This document shows, piece after piece, positions 12,701-26,830 of a DNA stretch of 64,000 nucleotides. Both the position numbers and the translations under genes were made by a program. Source of the stretch: Citrus sinensis (taxonomy: Eukaryota > Streptophyta > Magnoliopsida > Sapindales > Rutaceae); contig NC_068557.1 in the NCBI RefSeq assembly GCF_022201045.2, positions 2,852,001 to 2,916,000 of the forward strand, given 5' to 3'. Each line of letters begins with the position of its first letter. Within the stretch, counting starts at the first letter, position 1. The notes below the pieces were generated by a model. It made no database searches, had not been told where the DNA came from, and saw nothing but the letters and a program-made list of their open reading frames with translations.

Positions 12701-12810
12701 GTAAATGGCAGAATCATGGGAGCAACCAAGTACTCAGAAATTTTGGCAGCAACAGAAATAACAATTTCAACCATTTTCAACCTCCTTTGTTTTTGTGTTT
12801 TCAGTATCAA

Positions 12811-13843
12811 AAAATAGAATCAAGCAAACCAAACAAAGAAAAACAATGAAAGCAGTTGCTGGGTATTCTTGAGAATGAGATCAAAAGATGACAATAAGAA
12901 CTTGGGTAACAAGGAGTTAAAGAATGAACGGTAGTCACCAATTGGCAGAAAAGAATAATACAAACACAGCAAACTCAAGAAATGCAGGTTCATAAAATAT
13001 TCATGTAATCATTTAGTATATGATGATTGGTCATCTTATGATTAGCAACACAGCCACATAACGTTCTTTGGTTAATCCACATAATGAGTCTTCACAGAAT
13101 CACACCGCCCGTTCCCGCTCCCATATGCTCCATAAGACAGGCAACATTGCTCACCAGATTATTTCTATATAATAGAATAACGGCAAAGAAGTGTGGTTAC
13201 ATCAAAGCAAAGTGATTAAAGATGCTTAACTCAGCTATAAGTTACTACTTTAAGGTTGATTATGACCGACAAAGCAAAGCATTTTCATAGAAGTGATTAT
13301 ATTATTTCACAAAAGCTGTTATGATTCCAAACTTTGATAATATTAGTGTAATGAAAAGCTATACCCTCCTTTAAATCGAATACCCATTACCATTGCTCCT
13401 CTCTGAAGGATTGCTATTATGTTATAGAAGTGTGTGCGACTTAATGATAACAAGTGGCCCCACTAATCAAAAAGTAATTGCAACACATTTTTGTTTTGCT
13501 CCAACACAACATTGTATTACTACACATAATAAACGCTTCAAGGCTCCAATTTGTGTTACATAATATGCGAACGTCCACAGAAGAGAATTAATCATATTAC
13601 CAGCCCACATTTTAATGCTCCTCGTAATGCCTAATTCCCTTTTCAAACATAAAGCTGAATCAGTAAGGAACTAGAAATGAGAAAAAGTCTTTGGAAGTGT
13701 ATACTCCATTATATTACTTCACAGTATTTACAAATGCATTATGCTAATTCCAAAAAATTAACGTGCATTTCAAAAAATATGGACCAGCAAGATCGCAATA
13801 TGAAAAATTATTGTCCAAATTAATACCAATGGCTACATGCTAA
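12811..13843. other. intergenic, no gene seen
   Basis: This holds the upstream flank of the resistance pseudogene and the downstream flank of xanthine dehydrogenase, both transcribed leftward. I see no coding similarity, structural RNA or repeat with recognisable ends. Confidence 0.6.
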
Positions 13844-16800
13844 TCACACACTAAGCTTGGGGCGGTATTCGGAGTTTATAAATGGGGCGGTAAATTCATC
13901 TAAACAAGCCATCCTGATCCTTTCAGGTGTTGCTGGATTATCAAGAGGGAACCACCCAGTGTGCCCTGCATCCGCTCTAGCAGCAGAAATGGCATCTTTG
14001 ATTGCAAAGAAGACGGATGAAGCCAGAAAAAATGGAGGCTCACCAACAGCTTTCGATGAATGGATGGCCTTTACATTAGGATGACCCTGCAATTATAGAG
14101 GACACAACTTAGAATGCAGAACGATTTAGATCCCATGTAACAAATGGATAAATTTCATCTTTTTAGTTCAAACTGTTCCTCTCTGAAGTGATGATTAACA
14201 TGTCTCAGAAGGTAACAGCATCTGTATTGGTCTCTGAATATGGTGATGTTATCCACATGAAAATCATTTCTACTTGTTTCAGAAAGATATTGAAAATACA
14301 ACCCTTCTTTAATCTCACAACAATCGTATTAAACGTTCACTCAATACCTCAAAAGAATAAGCTCGTTTTCCTGTTTTCTTTCTTTGCTTTTTCTTTCCAG
14401 CACCCAAAAATGCTATGACCATTTTTAAGTTCATTTTCTTCATTAAGTTTACCAGATGCAACCGGATTTCAGTCTTACTATATATTTGAGGTGGTGATGG
14501 TCATGACTACACATTAAAATGAAAATATTGTGTAATAAGTCATAGTTGGTGTGCATGTGAGTACACTTGAGAATGTATGCAGTTGGTTGTAAATATACCT
14601 TCAATAGTGAAACATTGAATTTCAAGGGGACGTCATTTAAAGATGGAATTTTGTAACTTCCAGGTCCGCATGTGTACAAACAGCCAGGTGGGATCCACTT
14701 ATGAGCCGCATCTCCCCACTTCAGTTCCTCCAACGCTAACCAACCCAGACCTTGTATAAATGCTCCTTCAATCTGAATTAAGAGTTCAGAATGAAAAATT
14801 AAGAAGTATTGGCATATAATGGACTTGCACAAATAGCCTAGATTTCTATCTATCAAACATATATAAAAGTTAAGCTAGGAAGTAAGTGCCAAAACTTAAA
14901 AGATAGGAGGTAAGTGTCAAAACTAAAAAGATTATCTAGCTCTAACAAATTCCAGCATATCCTGCCAACATCTTCTATGTTTTTTTATATCCTAATCGTA
15001 CCTTCATCCATTTCTCATAAATCCACCACATATTCTATTCTTTAACAGTGGCTACCAAGATAAACATGAATTCATAAATTTATCCATACTCCATATGGGC
15101 TATGAGTTATCAACCTATAAGAACCAAAAGCCTTCTGCGTATCATTTTTTTTTTCACCCCCTCATAAATGGAATAGCAAAGTATAGTTTTATGCACCAAT
15201 TCTAGTTTGATGCAAAACTGTATCAACATTCCATCCTAAATAAAAGTACACGGAGTACTAAATTACTTATTGAGATCATTACAGCAACAAAAACATTTCC
15301 GAGGAAAAGCCATCAGACATTATACTGTGCAAGAAAACTATTAGAAGTATAAATCATGTAATTCATAAAGTTTTATGAAGTTCAGATCATTGGAAAAATA
15401 AAAACAGAAAAGAAAAAGCACCTGTCCTACATCTATGGCTGGATTCAATGAATATCCAAGATCTAAGATAACATTTGCCATCCTTGTGTGGAAATCTCCA
15501 GTCAATGTGTCAATCTCAACCTCAGCAAATGCAGCCCCATAGGTGAAATATCTAAATGGGTTTCCTTTACCAGTTATCCAATCAAAGTCAATCTCTGGTG
15601 TAATGTAAAATCCATGAGCAGAAAGGTCTATACGTTGAACATAACATGCACTTGCGAGCTGAGAATATTGCAAAACATAATAATTTTCTGAGTACTAGAT
15701 AGATGAAAATAACTGTTACTATCAGAAGAAAAATAAAGCTGCAGGAATGAACTATTAACAGAAGTGAACCTCAGCAAATGAGTTGAAATTATGCTTAGAA
15801 GCAATTGGTTCCATCCGAGCTTTAATCTGCTCACATGCATCCAAAACTGCAGCTCCATAAATATCAGAACTTGCAGAGGCAGCTGTTGGCGATGCATTAG
15901 GAACCTAATTTATTTTGGCAAATGCAAATACAACAAGATATAAGAATGGGCAGCTACCAGGGTACTAGAAACTAATTCAAGGAACAGACCAGTGCATAAC
16001 AGAAAGAGAAAAGGTTTAATACAACAAAAAGGGATACTTCTCTTAAAATGCAAGCATTAAAGTGCACAGGAAACTTATTAAGTGAAAATCCAAAGAATCA
16101 AGTAAAATTTGTCTCTTATTTCTTGAAATACTAGCAGTTAAAATATATAATGGTTATTAAAATAAACCAAAAAGAAAAAAGATCAGAGATAGTTGTTAGA
16201 ACGTCGTTAAGTTGATTTGGAGAGGATTTATCTAGCGTAAACAATTGTTGGCAGTATATTTTCAGTATGTTCTCAAATTTCTTGCTTACGGCTATTCATA
16301 TTGGCTTCAATATAGTTGGAGTATTGTTCTCTCGCAGAGAAAATTGAGCAACTAGTTCAACATTATCTTAACATTACACCTGAGATTGGCTTAGTTTTAG
16401 ACACGCCCCTAGCTGCTTTAGCCTAATAGGAGGAAAATGACTTTTATCTGTTATTGAAGCTAATGAACACTCTCAGATGAAATATGTAAATGTTTAAATG
16501 TAATCATAAATGCAGAAAAGAGATCTGACTGGTGTAGAAAACATCTTAATTATATCATTCTACTTTCAACGGAAATTAGCCAGTCATTTCTGTGAATATT
16601 GCTCCATTACCTTGTCAGTGCTCGTCTCTGATACAAACACAGAACTCAAAGGAATATTAAAAGCAGACGCAGCAACTTGAGCAACTTTTGTATGCAAACC
16701 TTGTCCCATCTCAACACCTCCATGCGTAACCAAAACAGTACCATCTGTATAGACATGAACAAGAGCACCTGCCTAGAGTTGTAAAGAAGAAAGGTACACA

Positions 16801-19800
16801 ATCAGAATCCTCATCAACATAAATAAATCATTTCAGATCAGAAATATGAAAAGTAAAAGGAAATAACCTACATTATAACATAGTGGGCAAATGGATAACA
16901 AGACAATAGAATGATAAAGGGCAAATGGCTAACAAGACAATAGAATGATAACCAATACCTAGTTAAGCATAGTGACAAATTAATTTAACCAAATGGCCCT
17001 TCTATGCATTAGCAAAGCAACTATTGACTTGGCCCAAAAAAATTTAAGGATACAGATTTGCATATATTTCCTCTTTCAAACATTTTGTTTTCTTTTCCAG
17101 AATAGTCTCTTTGAGTATTCCTTTCTTATACAAGTCCCTCACTGCAAATGAAGATTTCCAATTCCATATCTGCTTTCTAGTGACTCAAAGACTAAACCAA
17201 AAGGGGCATAGAGCGACATAGAATTTAAACATCATTATTGGGAATACCAATAAGCTTAACTTTTGGCATTAATGGTTGCTCAACAAAGTGACATGAGTAA
17301 TGAAATTTTTTTTATTTAAACACACACACACTAGTGAGGCTCGAACTCAGGACTAAGTCCTAGGAAGGCCACTTCTTACCACTAGATCTAGACCTTGGCC
17401 TCGAGCAATGAAGTTAAAAGTGTCAGAACCTCTTTTCAGATACATCTTAACTGCCTCTTCCCCTCAACCTTCTTTACTACTTCGAGCAAATATTTCAATC
17501 ATCCTTGGATAATATCATTTAAGGTAGGTAATGTCCAATTTTTTGATCAAATAAACGCCAATGCAAAACAGTACATGTATAGTTCCAACATTACCTGGTT
17601 CATGAGCTTCAATGTAAATGATATGCCAAATTTTGTCGGCACCATAGCAATACCACGTTTCTTCCATCGGTTGTTCAGATTAAAGTTGTCAACTTCTTTG
17701 CGAGCATTCAAGAAGTCACAGGATAATTTCAGTTCATTCCAAAGCGGGAACAGTGTGCAATGTTGAAGTTGTTGACCATAATGCAAAATTGATCCTTCAC
17801 CTTGAAAATTAATTTCCTGAAAATGACATCAATTAAGAAACAAAAAGAAAGATCAGCAAATGAAAAATATAATATACTGGATAAAGACAGTGACTTGACA
17901 TGAAAAATAGCTTAACGAGCTCATATAACTTACTCTAATCTCTTCAGGGCTTTTCCTGACTTCTACAGCAACCCTTTGAATCCAATTTTCAGTTATAAGC
18001 ATACCCTGAGGACCGCCAAACCCTCGGAATGCAGTATTGCTTGGGAAATTAGTGAAGCAAACGTTTCCCATAATCCTAACATTTGGTATCTCATAGACAT
18101 TGTCTGAATGGAACATAGCACGCTCAAGGACAGCAAGAGATAGGTCTAGCGAATTTCCAGCATTATTGTAGATTTCAAGATCCAGAGCCAGCACTTTTCC
18201 CTCATTTGTAAATCCAACCTAAACATGTTAATTGCATCATTATTCTGATACATTAATTAAAACTAATGATGCAAAGATAAATTCACTGAATGAAAGGTAA
18301 ACTTAACAACAGAACATCACAAATTCGTAGGTTTAATTTTTTCCAAACATAAAACTAAAATGATAATAACTTAAAAAAAAAAAAAGTTGAAAGTGTACCA
18401 GTGGCAAAGGCTTTCTCTTTTAAACTCTGACTACCCCCATTTTCTTTTTTCACTATCTTCCATTTTATAACATAATAAAACATGCAAATAAATCTTTTGA
18501 TTCCATCATGCTTTTAATACACACACACATATATACATAAATATACATAAAAGCTGTAGTCTAATCCAGTGTGACTGAATCATGAAGGAATATTCATAGT
18601 CTATACTATGGTCTCTAAAACTTAATTACTGCATACAAAATTGAAACTTTTTTGCCCCTGTTCCACATACCAACTTGAAGATTGTTGTTAACATAGCAGA
18701 GAAAGAGCCACATATGCAGAACGAAAACATTAAAGACTATATTGTAACCGTCTTATATTACTAATAAACTAATATAAGCATTATGTAGTTCTAAATTAAG
18801 AAATAGAAAGACAAGTCAATGACAATACACTCCTAAGAACTAACTAATGAGACACATGCCTTCAATTATAGCTTCAACAATTACTAACACAGTCATGCAG
18901 TGTAGTAATTAGATGTCGAACTCCCAATTTATCTGATAAACAAAACGATACCTTGTACTTCCCAAGAAAACTATGGCGTTGCCCAGATATCATCATGTCT
19001 ATATCTCTGTCTAACGTAAGGTTCACCGGCCGATTCAGCAAAAATGAAGGGACAGCAGCCGCAGCTGCAATGAAAGCTGATCTCGTCTCCTTCCCGCCAA
19101 ATCCACCACCAATTCTTTTGGTTTTACAAACCACTTTTGACATTGGAAGACCTAAAACATGAGAAACATACTTCTGGTGTTTCTGAGGGGCCTGCATAAA
19201 GGGAACGAAATTGTGATAATTTTATTACAAGATAAAGATCTATAAGGAACCATCATTGTCCACAGCAATTCTGTGAGATATCAAGCATAGCTGCAAGAAC
19301 ATGACCACTCTACATAAGGGAAAAATATATAGAGATAAACTGCCTAGTGAAAGGCACAAGTTCAACAAAATATACAAAGATTTTAATGCAATAATCGAAT
19401 CTCAGTTGTGAAACTTCGCCATTTTTCAACAGCAAATTCAAATGCTTTCCTACTAAGAAATAGAAACTCGGAAGTTCATGAAGTTCTATCAGAATAACAA
19501 AATGGACTAGAATAACTAAATAATCACAAGACAACCCAAAGAATACGAATATTGCTATCCAGAATTGGCAGATTTTGAAAAACAGCAGGACATGAGACAC
19601 TGACCACAGATTCGAAATAAATGCAAGGGAGTGAAAAGCAGGAGAGACATGGAAGGCTGAGTTTTGAACCAATCTCAAGCCAGAATTTTGAAGCTCAATG
19701 AGTCTGGAGTTAAACATTTTCAATCAAGCTGTGCACATTTGCAACACCATTTTCAAAGGCTGGAACTTACTTGAGTGGAAGAAATCATATGAACTTCGTT

Positions 19801-21280
19801 GCCGTGATCCATTGTCCAAACCACACTGCTATGTGGCTCTAGGTAAAAATGTTCTTGACCACCCACACGAACTTCTCCCTCTATAATTTTGTCACATTGA
19901 CCAGACTGAAAACAGATATCCACATCCCCCTTTCTGAAACACCTCTCCGTGTTAGGATGGAAACTTTTAGCATCAATGGCTTCTTGTATTGATAAGATTG
20001 CAGGGAGCTCTTCATACTCAACCTGAACTTTTCTTGATGCTAGTTTTGCTTCTTCATGAGTTTCTGCAACAACAACTCCTATGACCTGCAGGTAATACAT
20101 ACATAATGGGAAAACCCCATTAGATAACTCATCTGCATTGTAAATAGCATAGACAATGAGTTCATTTCGTTTTTAACAGAATTAATGTTACAGTCATCTT
20201 TAGGATTTTATGAAGTGATGCTACCATGAATTTTCACTATAAAGATAATGACAGGGCCAACTTTCACCAGAATTAATATTTTACCATCAATAGCTCTTTT
20301 AAACACTAGAAGACATCTTGAAGGGGTTGTAAAGCACAGTACTAAGAAATCAAAACACACACACACACAGGGAGAGAGAAATCTTCATAACCTGACCCAC
20401 ACAAGTGACAACCTCTGACGCAAATAGCTCCTCGTCGGCAACGACCGGCCCAATTCTATTATCACCTTGCACATCTTCAGCAAAAAATATGCCAACAAAC
20501 CCAGGAGAAGACCTGGCTCCTGAATCATCTATTGAAAGTATCCGCGCATGAGGTCTTCTGCTTAATACTAGTGCAGCATGCAAACAATTAGGAGGCATTG
20601 GTGTATCATCAGTGTATTCTGCCTCCCCTGTAACCTACAGAAAATTATCGTAAAAACAAAGTCATTAAGATAAAGTATATTACAGAACGGTAAGCAAAAA
20701 TCAAAATCTGCAAGCAATTCAGGATAAAGACTAGGAAATATTGTCCTAGCAACCAAAAGAAGATTATCCAACAGATATCATTGGTGTCCGCTACCCAAAC
20801 TCGAAAAATCTCATCAGTGAGAGCAATCATCATTAAAAAAAAAAAAAAAGTTACAACAAAGATATTATGTCAGCATGATATTGAATAAGTTAGGGAACTG
20901 TTACCAGAGGTCCGTATAAGCAAATAAATGATTTGATTTGTAATAATCTTAAGGAAGAAAAAAAGGCGGACAAGGATTACAATGGTCAACCATCTAGATT
21001 CAACTAACGCATGGCTGATGTCAGTTGAGACTCAAGTTAAGTCTCTCATTTGTCATGTACTCCGCACACTGCTGAAGGGAAACTATTTCCCATTGTATGT
21101 TGAAGCATCAAGACATCAAAAAGAGAGAAGGGATCTCATAAGTGCTCATGCTTGCAAACGTGCACAGAGACATATTCTCTATCAGAGGAAAACCAGAATG
21201 CATGAAGTCTTGCAATGAAAATGGTTTAATATTTGTTGTAAATAAGAAGCATCTAAAAGCAGAAGACTCTAAGTACTTAT

Positions 21281-21313
<33 letters not shown>

Positions 21314-24300
21314 CATTTAGGGAAGGTAGCCACCATAAAAGTTAATACCATATCCTATAATAAAAAGTACACAATTTTAACATAGAATTAATATAATACA
21401 CAAAAAGAATGAACATCAACCTCCAATATCTAACAAAAACCAAAATATTGCGAGACTGGCATACCTGAAGTCTGGATGAAAGATGAACCTCAGGGGAGCC
21501 CACAGATGTCCCATGTTTTGTAATTTCATAGTCCTGATTACCTATAATTGACGGTCGATGAAATGACTGCATAGCTGACAAATGAGTTGACGGTACACTT
21601 TCCTTAATGGAATTCTTCCCTTCCATTTGATGAGAAACCCATAAGAAAAACTTGAAAAAGAAACTAAGAGTTAAAGATTTCCGAAAATCCACCATCCCAC
21701 CAGGAGCATCTTCCTTAAGAATTATATCTGTTTGTAAGATTTTCAAAGCATTCTGCAAAAGCTCCTGACTCCAACTCTTACCTACGATAAATGTTTTTGT
21801 TTTCTTTGCAGAAAGAGAGAGAGGAGCCACCCCACCATAAACAAGCAATGCATCTGAAACAACCCATTCTTCATCCTTTTCCTCAAGATAGACACGCATT
21901 CCAGCATTCACAAGTGCAATATCATCATCCCTCCGATGAGCCTGCTTAAATTCCTTTACAAACTCAAAAGGCCTAGTCCAGGGCAAAAATATTGAGAGTA
22001 AAATTTCACCACTTGTGAGATCCACTTTACGATAACCCAGGAAGAATTCTTCAGCCATGGTCGTCCTAATGTTCCCTTTGCAGTCAACAATATGAAATTT
22101 TGCTCCTGAAGCCATCCAGAGAGGATTCAAGTCCGATATTGGACTAGCCGTACAAATATTTCCTCCAACAGATGCAACATTCTTTATCTGTGTGCCAGCA
22201 AACCACTTTATTTGCTCAATGAAAGCTTTGCATGATGATGTTTCATGAGCAGGTCGCTCTGTTACAACCTTTCTAAACATTTTCAAGAGTTCAGTCAGTC
22301 TCACCGCTGCACCTATCTCCAAGCCATCGTCCTTGACATTCAACACATTGAGTTCGGGCACATGTGTAACAGAGATCAAAACCTGATACTGCATCCTCTT
22401 CAATCTCATCTCAATCCCAACCTCAGTATTTCCAACCAATAACTTTGAATCTGGGTATTTTGATTTTAATTCAAGTAAATGCTGAAGTTTTAAGGGGCGA
22501 TACCACTTAAGCCCTCCAAATCCACTCAAATTCAAAGGATTTGATTTCCTCAACAACAACTCTGGAGGGAAAATAAGCTCCTTTTCTGTGTAAGTACTTC
22601 CATCTATCTCACTATAAGAGACAGGTTCATATGTCTTCCCACAAGCCACACTTTTTTCACAGGTGTCTGCATTGCTTACATTTTTCATTCCACATGAACA
22701 GGGTTTGCCAGTTGAAGGGCAAACAAACTCACCTTCTTTAAGACTCATTGAAGACATGTTGGTATATAATGCATCATTAGTTTTAGCAAAAACCCGGAAT
22801 GCATCAACAATTGGTCTGTAACCTGTACACCGGCATAAATTTCCAGCAAGGGATTCTTCAATTTGCTCTTCAGTAGGCGGTGTCTGACTTGATCTCAATA
22901 GAGAATACATAGACATAATAAAACCAGGGGTGCAAAAGCCACATTGAGACCCATGAGATCGTACCAGCGATTCCTGCAGAACGTAACGGAGATCCAGGGA
23001 AGTCAATAACTTATTTGCACTGCAAAAAATGAGTAAAACAAGAAATAAATAAAGAAACAAAAAGCTAGCAAAGTTTCCAAAGAGAATTAATGATTCTCCA
23101 AATCCAGGGTCACAATAATTATAATTAATACCAACAAAAACTGCCAAGCAATACAAAATGAAAAGCACAAAAGCATTGTGTATTACTTGAATTGGATGCA
23201 AGCCATGTTTCCGGTTTCCAACTCCCTCCACTGTAATCACATGCATCCCTTCTAAGGAGTAGAGAGGAGCCAAGCATGCATTGACAGCACAGTGCCTGAA
23301 ATAATTTTCCACAATGATATTTTCATTTTGGTTTTTACACATGGTAGAATGTAAGAGAGAGGAAATGAGGAGAAACTCACACACATTTCTTCGATTTTTT
23401 ATCATAACGAGAAACCATCACAGTGCAAGCCCCGCAACCACCTTCACCGCAACCAAGTTTTGTTCCCGTCAGACCAATATCTATGATACCAGACAAAGAC
23501 CAAATTAGATTCCCTCAACCAATGAAAGATTTGAAAAAAGGAAACAACCATGTGATAATCCTATCAGCTGAATTAGGGGAAACTTGAAAATTTAAGACTT
23601 TGCAGCAAAAAAAAAATAAAACATAAAAAAACATCACTGAGCTCAAACATGTTATTAGACTAAGTTGCTGAGAGTGTAGAATCAAAGTGGAACTTGAAAG
23701 AAAACGGGAGGAGTTTACTAATTCATAATAAAACGAAGTTCAAAATATAATATCCATCCCCACTCATCACATGTTTCAGCAGCCAAATGGAGCACAAACA
23801 TCTTGATCAACTGCGAATAAACTAGCTTTGAATCACAAACTTCACAAACCTATAATTGGTCCTTGAAAAAAGACATTAAAAAAGATATTCAAACACAAGA
23901 ATTAAGCCTTGCCCCCATATTTTATACCCATTTCAGCTGACTTAAAATTAAAAGTGCAGTCTCTCTTTCCCTCCCTCTCTTTTAAGTAAAACTGAAACAC
24001 ACTCCAAAAATCAATTCCAATTTATAAAAGGAACAAGGATTGATTTATTAAGCTCAACCCACATCATCAATAAAAGGACACAACTTGGTTGTGGTGACCT
24101 TAAATTGAAAACACAACATAAATCAAATCATTCAAAACTAAGCCGAACTCACATGATATCAAACTTAGCTAAGGTGAATTAACAATCAGACACCTACTTA
24201 ACCTCCGCTTCTCCTAATTCTATTCTTACAAGAAACCATACAAATTTCAGAAACTCAGTCCAGTCCAAAATCAAAAGCAAAACTAACAAAGTTTGTTGAT

Positions 24301-24539
24301 TGATTGATAGATAGATTGATCCTAACCCGCAAAATCTTTAAGCTTGAGTGGGTCTGAGTGTAAACAAATTTTCTACTCAACCAAACAAAAGTCGCATTAC
24401 CTCTAAGATACTCGAGGAGAGTCAAGTGAGCCAAGCCATCAGGCAACACCTTACGAAGTCCATTAACGTACAAAATTGCTTCCTTTGTCCATCCCTCACC
24501 CATTTGCTCCATTTCCTCTTCATTCTTCAGCGACCCCAT
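13844..24539 (-). CDS. XDH1: xanthine dehydrogenase
   Basis: Molybdenum-iron-sulfur flavoenzyme of purine breakdown that oxidises hypoxanthine to xanthine and then urate, normally passing electrons to NAD+. Fourteen exons: 24401-24539, 23381-23480, 23187-23295, 21465-22973, 20392-20634, 19771-20085, 18952-19191, 17934-18218, 17595-17816, 16611-16772, 15770-15904, 15422-15658, 14599-14772 and 13844-14086. They sum to 4113 bp, or 1370 residues, close to the plant XDH length. Exon 2 carries the plant-type 2Fe-2S cluster ([12 protein letters not shown]); exon 4 carries the second 2Fe-2S cluster ([23 protein letters not shown]) and the FAD domain ([16 protein letters not shown]). Later exons carry the Moco domains ([35 protein letters not shown]). 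It ends EYRPKLSV with no obvious targeting peptide, as expected for a cytosolic enzyme. All splice sites are GT-AG with the frame kept throughout. Confidence 0.96.
17305..17402 (-). mobile_element. tRNA-derived SINE in XDH intron 9
   Basis: Read on the minus strand, this 98-bp insert has a tRNA-like head (GGTCTAGATCTAGTGGTAAG), a B-box-like GAGTTCGAGCC, a TG-rich stretch and an A-rich 3' tail. It is flanked by gagtaatgaa (17295-17304) and gagcaatgaa (17403-17412), a 10-bp target duplication with one mismatch. It lies inside the intron spanning 16773-17594 and does not touch splice sites. Confidence 0.75.
20355..20370. repeat. (AC)n microsatellite
   Basis: A short run of CA dinucleotides lies next to the end of XDH exon 5, inside the intron. 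Confidence 0.8.
21279..21311. repeat. (AC)n(AT)n compound microsatellite
   Basis: About eleven AC units run straight into AT units within the XDH intron between exons 4 and 5. This is a plausible length-variable marker. Confidence 0.85.
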
Positions 24540-26014
24540 GTTTGACTCTCAACCAAAAAACACAAATTTTCCAACAACCCGGACAAGAAAACAAAAGTAC
24601 TGAACCAAATAATATTATTCCCAATCAAACAAACCCTTAATTGGAATCAGATTCTGTATCGGATCCAACAGTGATGAAAGGGAATAAAATAATAAATGTG
24701 GAAGATTTGTTTATGCCAACGGCGAAGTGTTGCACACGAGTTTTGCTGAAATGGAAATGTATATTTTATTTATTTCGATATACACATGAACGCATTCAAT
24801 GGAAATGGAAATGGAAATGGAAACGGATAAGATTGATATTCCTTAATGAGTTAAATGGTCTGGACTTTTTAAAGAAATGCTGATGTAATTGAAAAGGCCA
24901 AAATTTTACGACATCGAGTGATAGATCTCGTGATTGAGGCGACAAGTCCAAGTTGTACTTTGGTTCGGTTTTCAACTCTTTTAAAGTAAATCTGGATGGA
25001 GGGCGGGCGGACATTAGCTTTTGTTAGTTGGGGAAATGAAAGATTGCAACTTAGCCCCTACTGTTTGAAGCTTACGCCAAGTAGCCCCTACCTGTCGGTC
25101 TGCACGCGGAAAATTCTGAACCACATCGTAATATATAACACGTCTACAACGACCATATCGTGGACAGAACTCTCAAGTGTAACATAACAGCCCAAACAAT
25201 CACATAACCAGCAAATCAAATGTAGACACGTATGTACGACGGGGTTGATTGTCGGGGATCATCATGTAAAGCTGGTAAAGGCGGTTGCTTTTTGTAAAAG
25301 CCTTGGGCTTCTTTCTTTATTGATATTATTTTTCTCTCTCTATCAAAACTCAAAACCGAACCACAACGTTGAAATGAATGTACAAGCAATAATAATAACA
25401 ATAATAATACTAATAATTTAAAAAAAAAAAAACGGAGGCGGTGGGGGCCTAAAGCTCAGACGCCAAGTAAGTAAGCAAGCAAGAAGAGAGAAGAGAGAAG
25501 AGAGAAGAGAGAAGAGGTGACGTCACTCAAGTTGATTGGACAGTGCTGTGCAGGCCGGCAGAGAAAAAAAACGTGTTAAAAATGGAGTAATTACGAGTAA
25601 GCATGACAAAAATAAATTCTAAATGAATTGGATCAAATTTAACTGATTTGCCATCAAAAAAATTCAACTGATGTAATGTATTGAGTTATGCTAAATGGAC
25701 ATAAGGATGAGCATAGGATGATAGAAACAAAATTGTTGCTCATTAATCGGTAACTATCTCTCTTTTATTACATTCAAATAAAATTAATTTTTGGATGTAT
25801 TTTATATATTTAAATTGTTAAAAAAAATTAATTTAAATTGTTAGAAAGTTAATGGATTAAATATTTACTGGATAAAAATTTTAATTATTTATTCTTAATA
25901 AAATGTTAATTATTTTTTAGAAATGGGGAATTTAGAAAAATGATAATTCAGTTGAAGAGTTACAAGAAACTGGAGCCAACAATGTAATTGAAAATGTGCA
26001 ATCGAAAAAGCATG
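24540..26014. other. XDH upstream region, non-coding
   Basis: Contains the putative XDH promoter and 5' UTR just above 24539. A (GGAAAT)n-type hexamer run lies at about 24799-24826 and a GAGAGAA-type purine repeat at about 25484-25516. I see no further gene. Confidence 0.6.
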
Positions 26015-26800
26015 ACCCAACTCTTGGGATGTTATTTAATAGTCATGAAAAAAAAATGTTTACATCTTACAAAGCCTATAGTAAATAAGAAGGATTTTTT
26101 GTGAGGTTGAAAACTAGTACGAAACGGAATGATGTGATTATAAAATATGCGACATTTACATATGGTCGTAACGGCAAGTTAGAAAGTAAATTTGTCAATG
26201 TGTTGAAGCCAAAACCTAATGTGAAAAATGATCATGATGCTAAAATTATAGGTTATCTAAATGAAGATGGAAAATGGGTTATTCAAATTTTAAACTTTCA
26301 ACACAACCATGAATTGAGTCCAGACAAAGTTATGTATTTCTCTTGCAACTGCAGAATTAGTGCAAGTGCAAAAAACTGATTCGAAATGAACGATTGTATG
26401 GAAATTAAAATTGCCGAAAATTTCAATTCGATTGTTGTTGAAGCCGGTGGAATGAAAATGTCTCGTTCTTAGAAAGAAATCTTGTTAACAAAGAAAATCA
26501 ATTATAGTTTGGAGAAGGAGATGCTATGGCGATTTTAAAGTGCTTTTAAAAAAAGTAAGCAAAATATAATTTTTTTTTTTTTAACATGATTTGGATGAGC
26601 ATGATTGATTTAAAAATGTATTTTGAGCAAATATGAGGAGTAAGACAGCTATTTGACACCACATATCTTAGCACCAAGTATGACATGCCATTTGCTTTCT
26701 TTGTTAGAGTTAATCACCATAGTCAATATATTTTATTAGGATGTAGATTGATTTCATATGAGGATTAAGAGACATTTACATAGTTATTGTGTATAAATTG
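26015..26800 (+). pseudogene. FAR1/FHY3-type gene fragment (MULE-derived family)
   Basis: In translation the stretch 26015-26379 matches the FAR1 DNA-binding domain of this Mutator-transposase-derived family (TLGMLFNSHEKK, then FFVRLKTSTKRND, GKWVIQILNFQHNHELSP). About 26640-26780 matches the start of the MULE transposase core ([30 protein letters not shown]). Stops occur at 26086, 26377 and others, there are frame breaks, and the C-terminal zinc-finger part is missing. It is a dead fragment of either a FAR1-related gene or an autonomous MULE. Confidence 0.75.
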
Positions 26801-26830
26801 ATTAATCTAGAGCTCAATATCCATGTATTC

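Larger units (their letters stand above)
2076..12774 (-). pseudogene. CC-NBS-LRR disease resistance gene, decayed and split by a retrotransposon
   Basis: Intracellular immune receptor of the RPS2/At4g27190-like coiled-coil NBS-LRR class, on the minus strand. Reconstructed exons: 9939-12774, 4239-4727, 3431-4156, 2506-3327, 2306-2398 and 2076-2192. Exon 1 starts MVEIVISVAAK with a coiled-coil, then an NB-ARC domain: P-loop GMAGVGKTK (usual form GMGGVGKTT), kinase-2 KKILVILDNIW, GLPL-type CGCLPIA and MHD as SMHDVV. LRRs follow in exon 1 and in exons 2-4. The last two exons are short and acidic. Frame breaks in exon 1 lie at about 12300-12410 (more than one), 12170, 11900 and 10165. A copia element sits in intron 1 (4728-9938). 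The intron-1 acceptor before GTTGCC at 4727 appears as GG rather than AG. It is almost certainly non-functional as an NBS receptor; truncated transcripts remain possible. Confidence 0.88.

Noticed and set aside
13857-14084. Open frame on the plus strand opposite XDH exon 14
   Set aside because: Exact antisense shadow of a conserved XDH exon; the minus-strand frame carries the protein similarity.
24641-24883. Open frame with GGAAAT-encoded repeats upstream of XDH
   Set aside because: The reading frame is a by-product of a hexamer repeat and has no similarity to a family.
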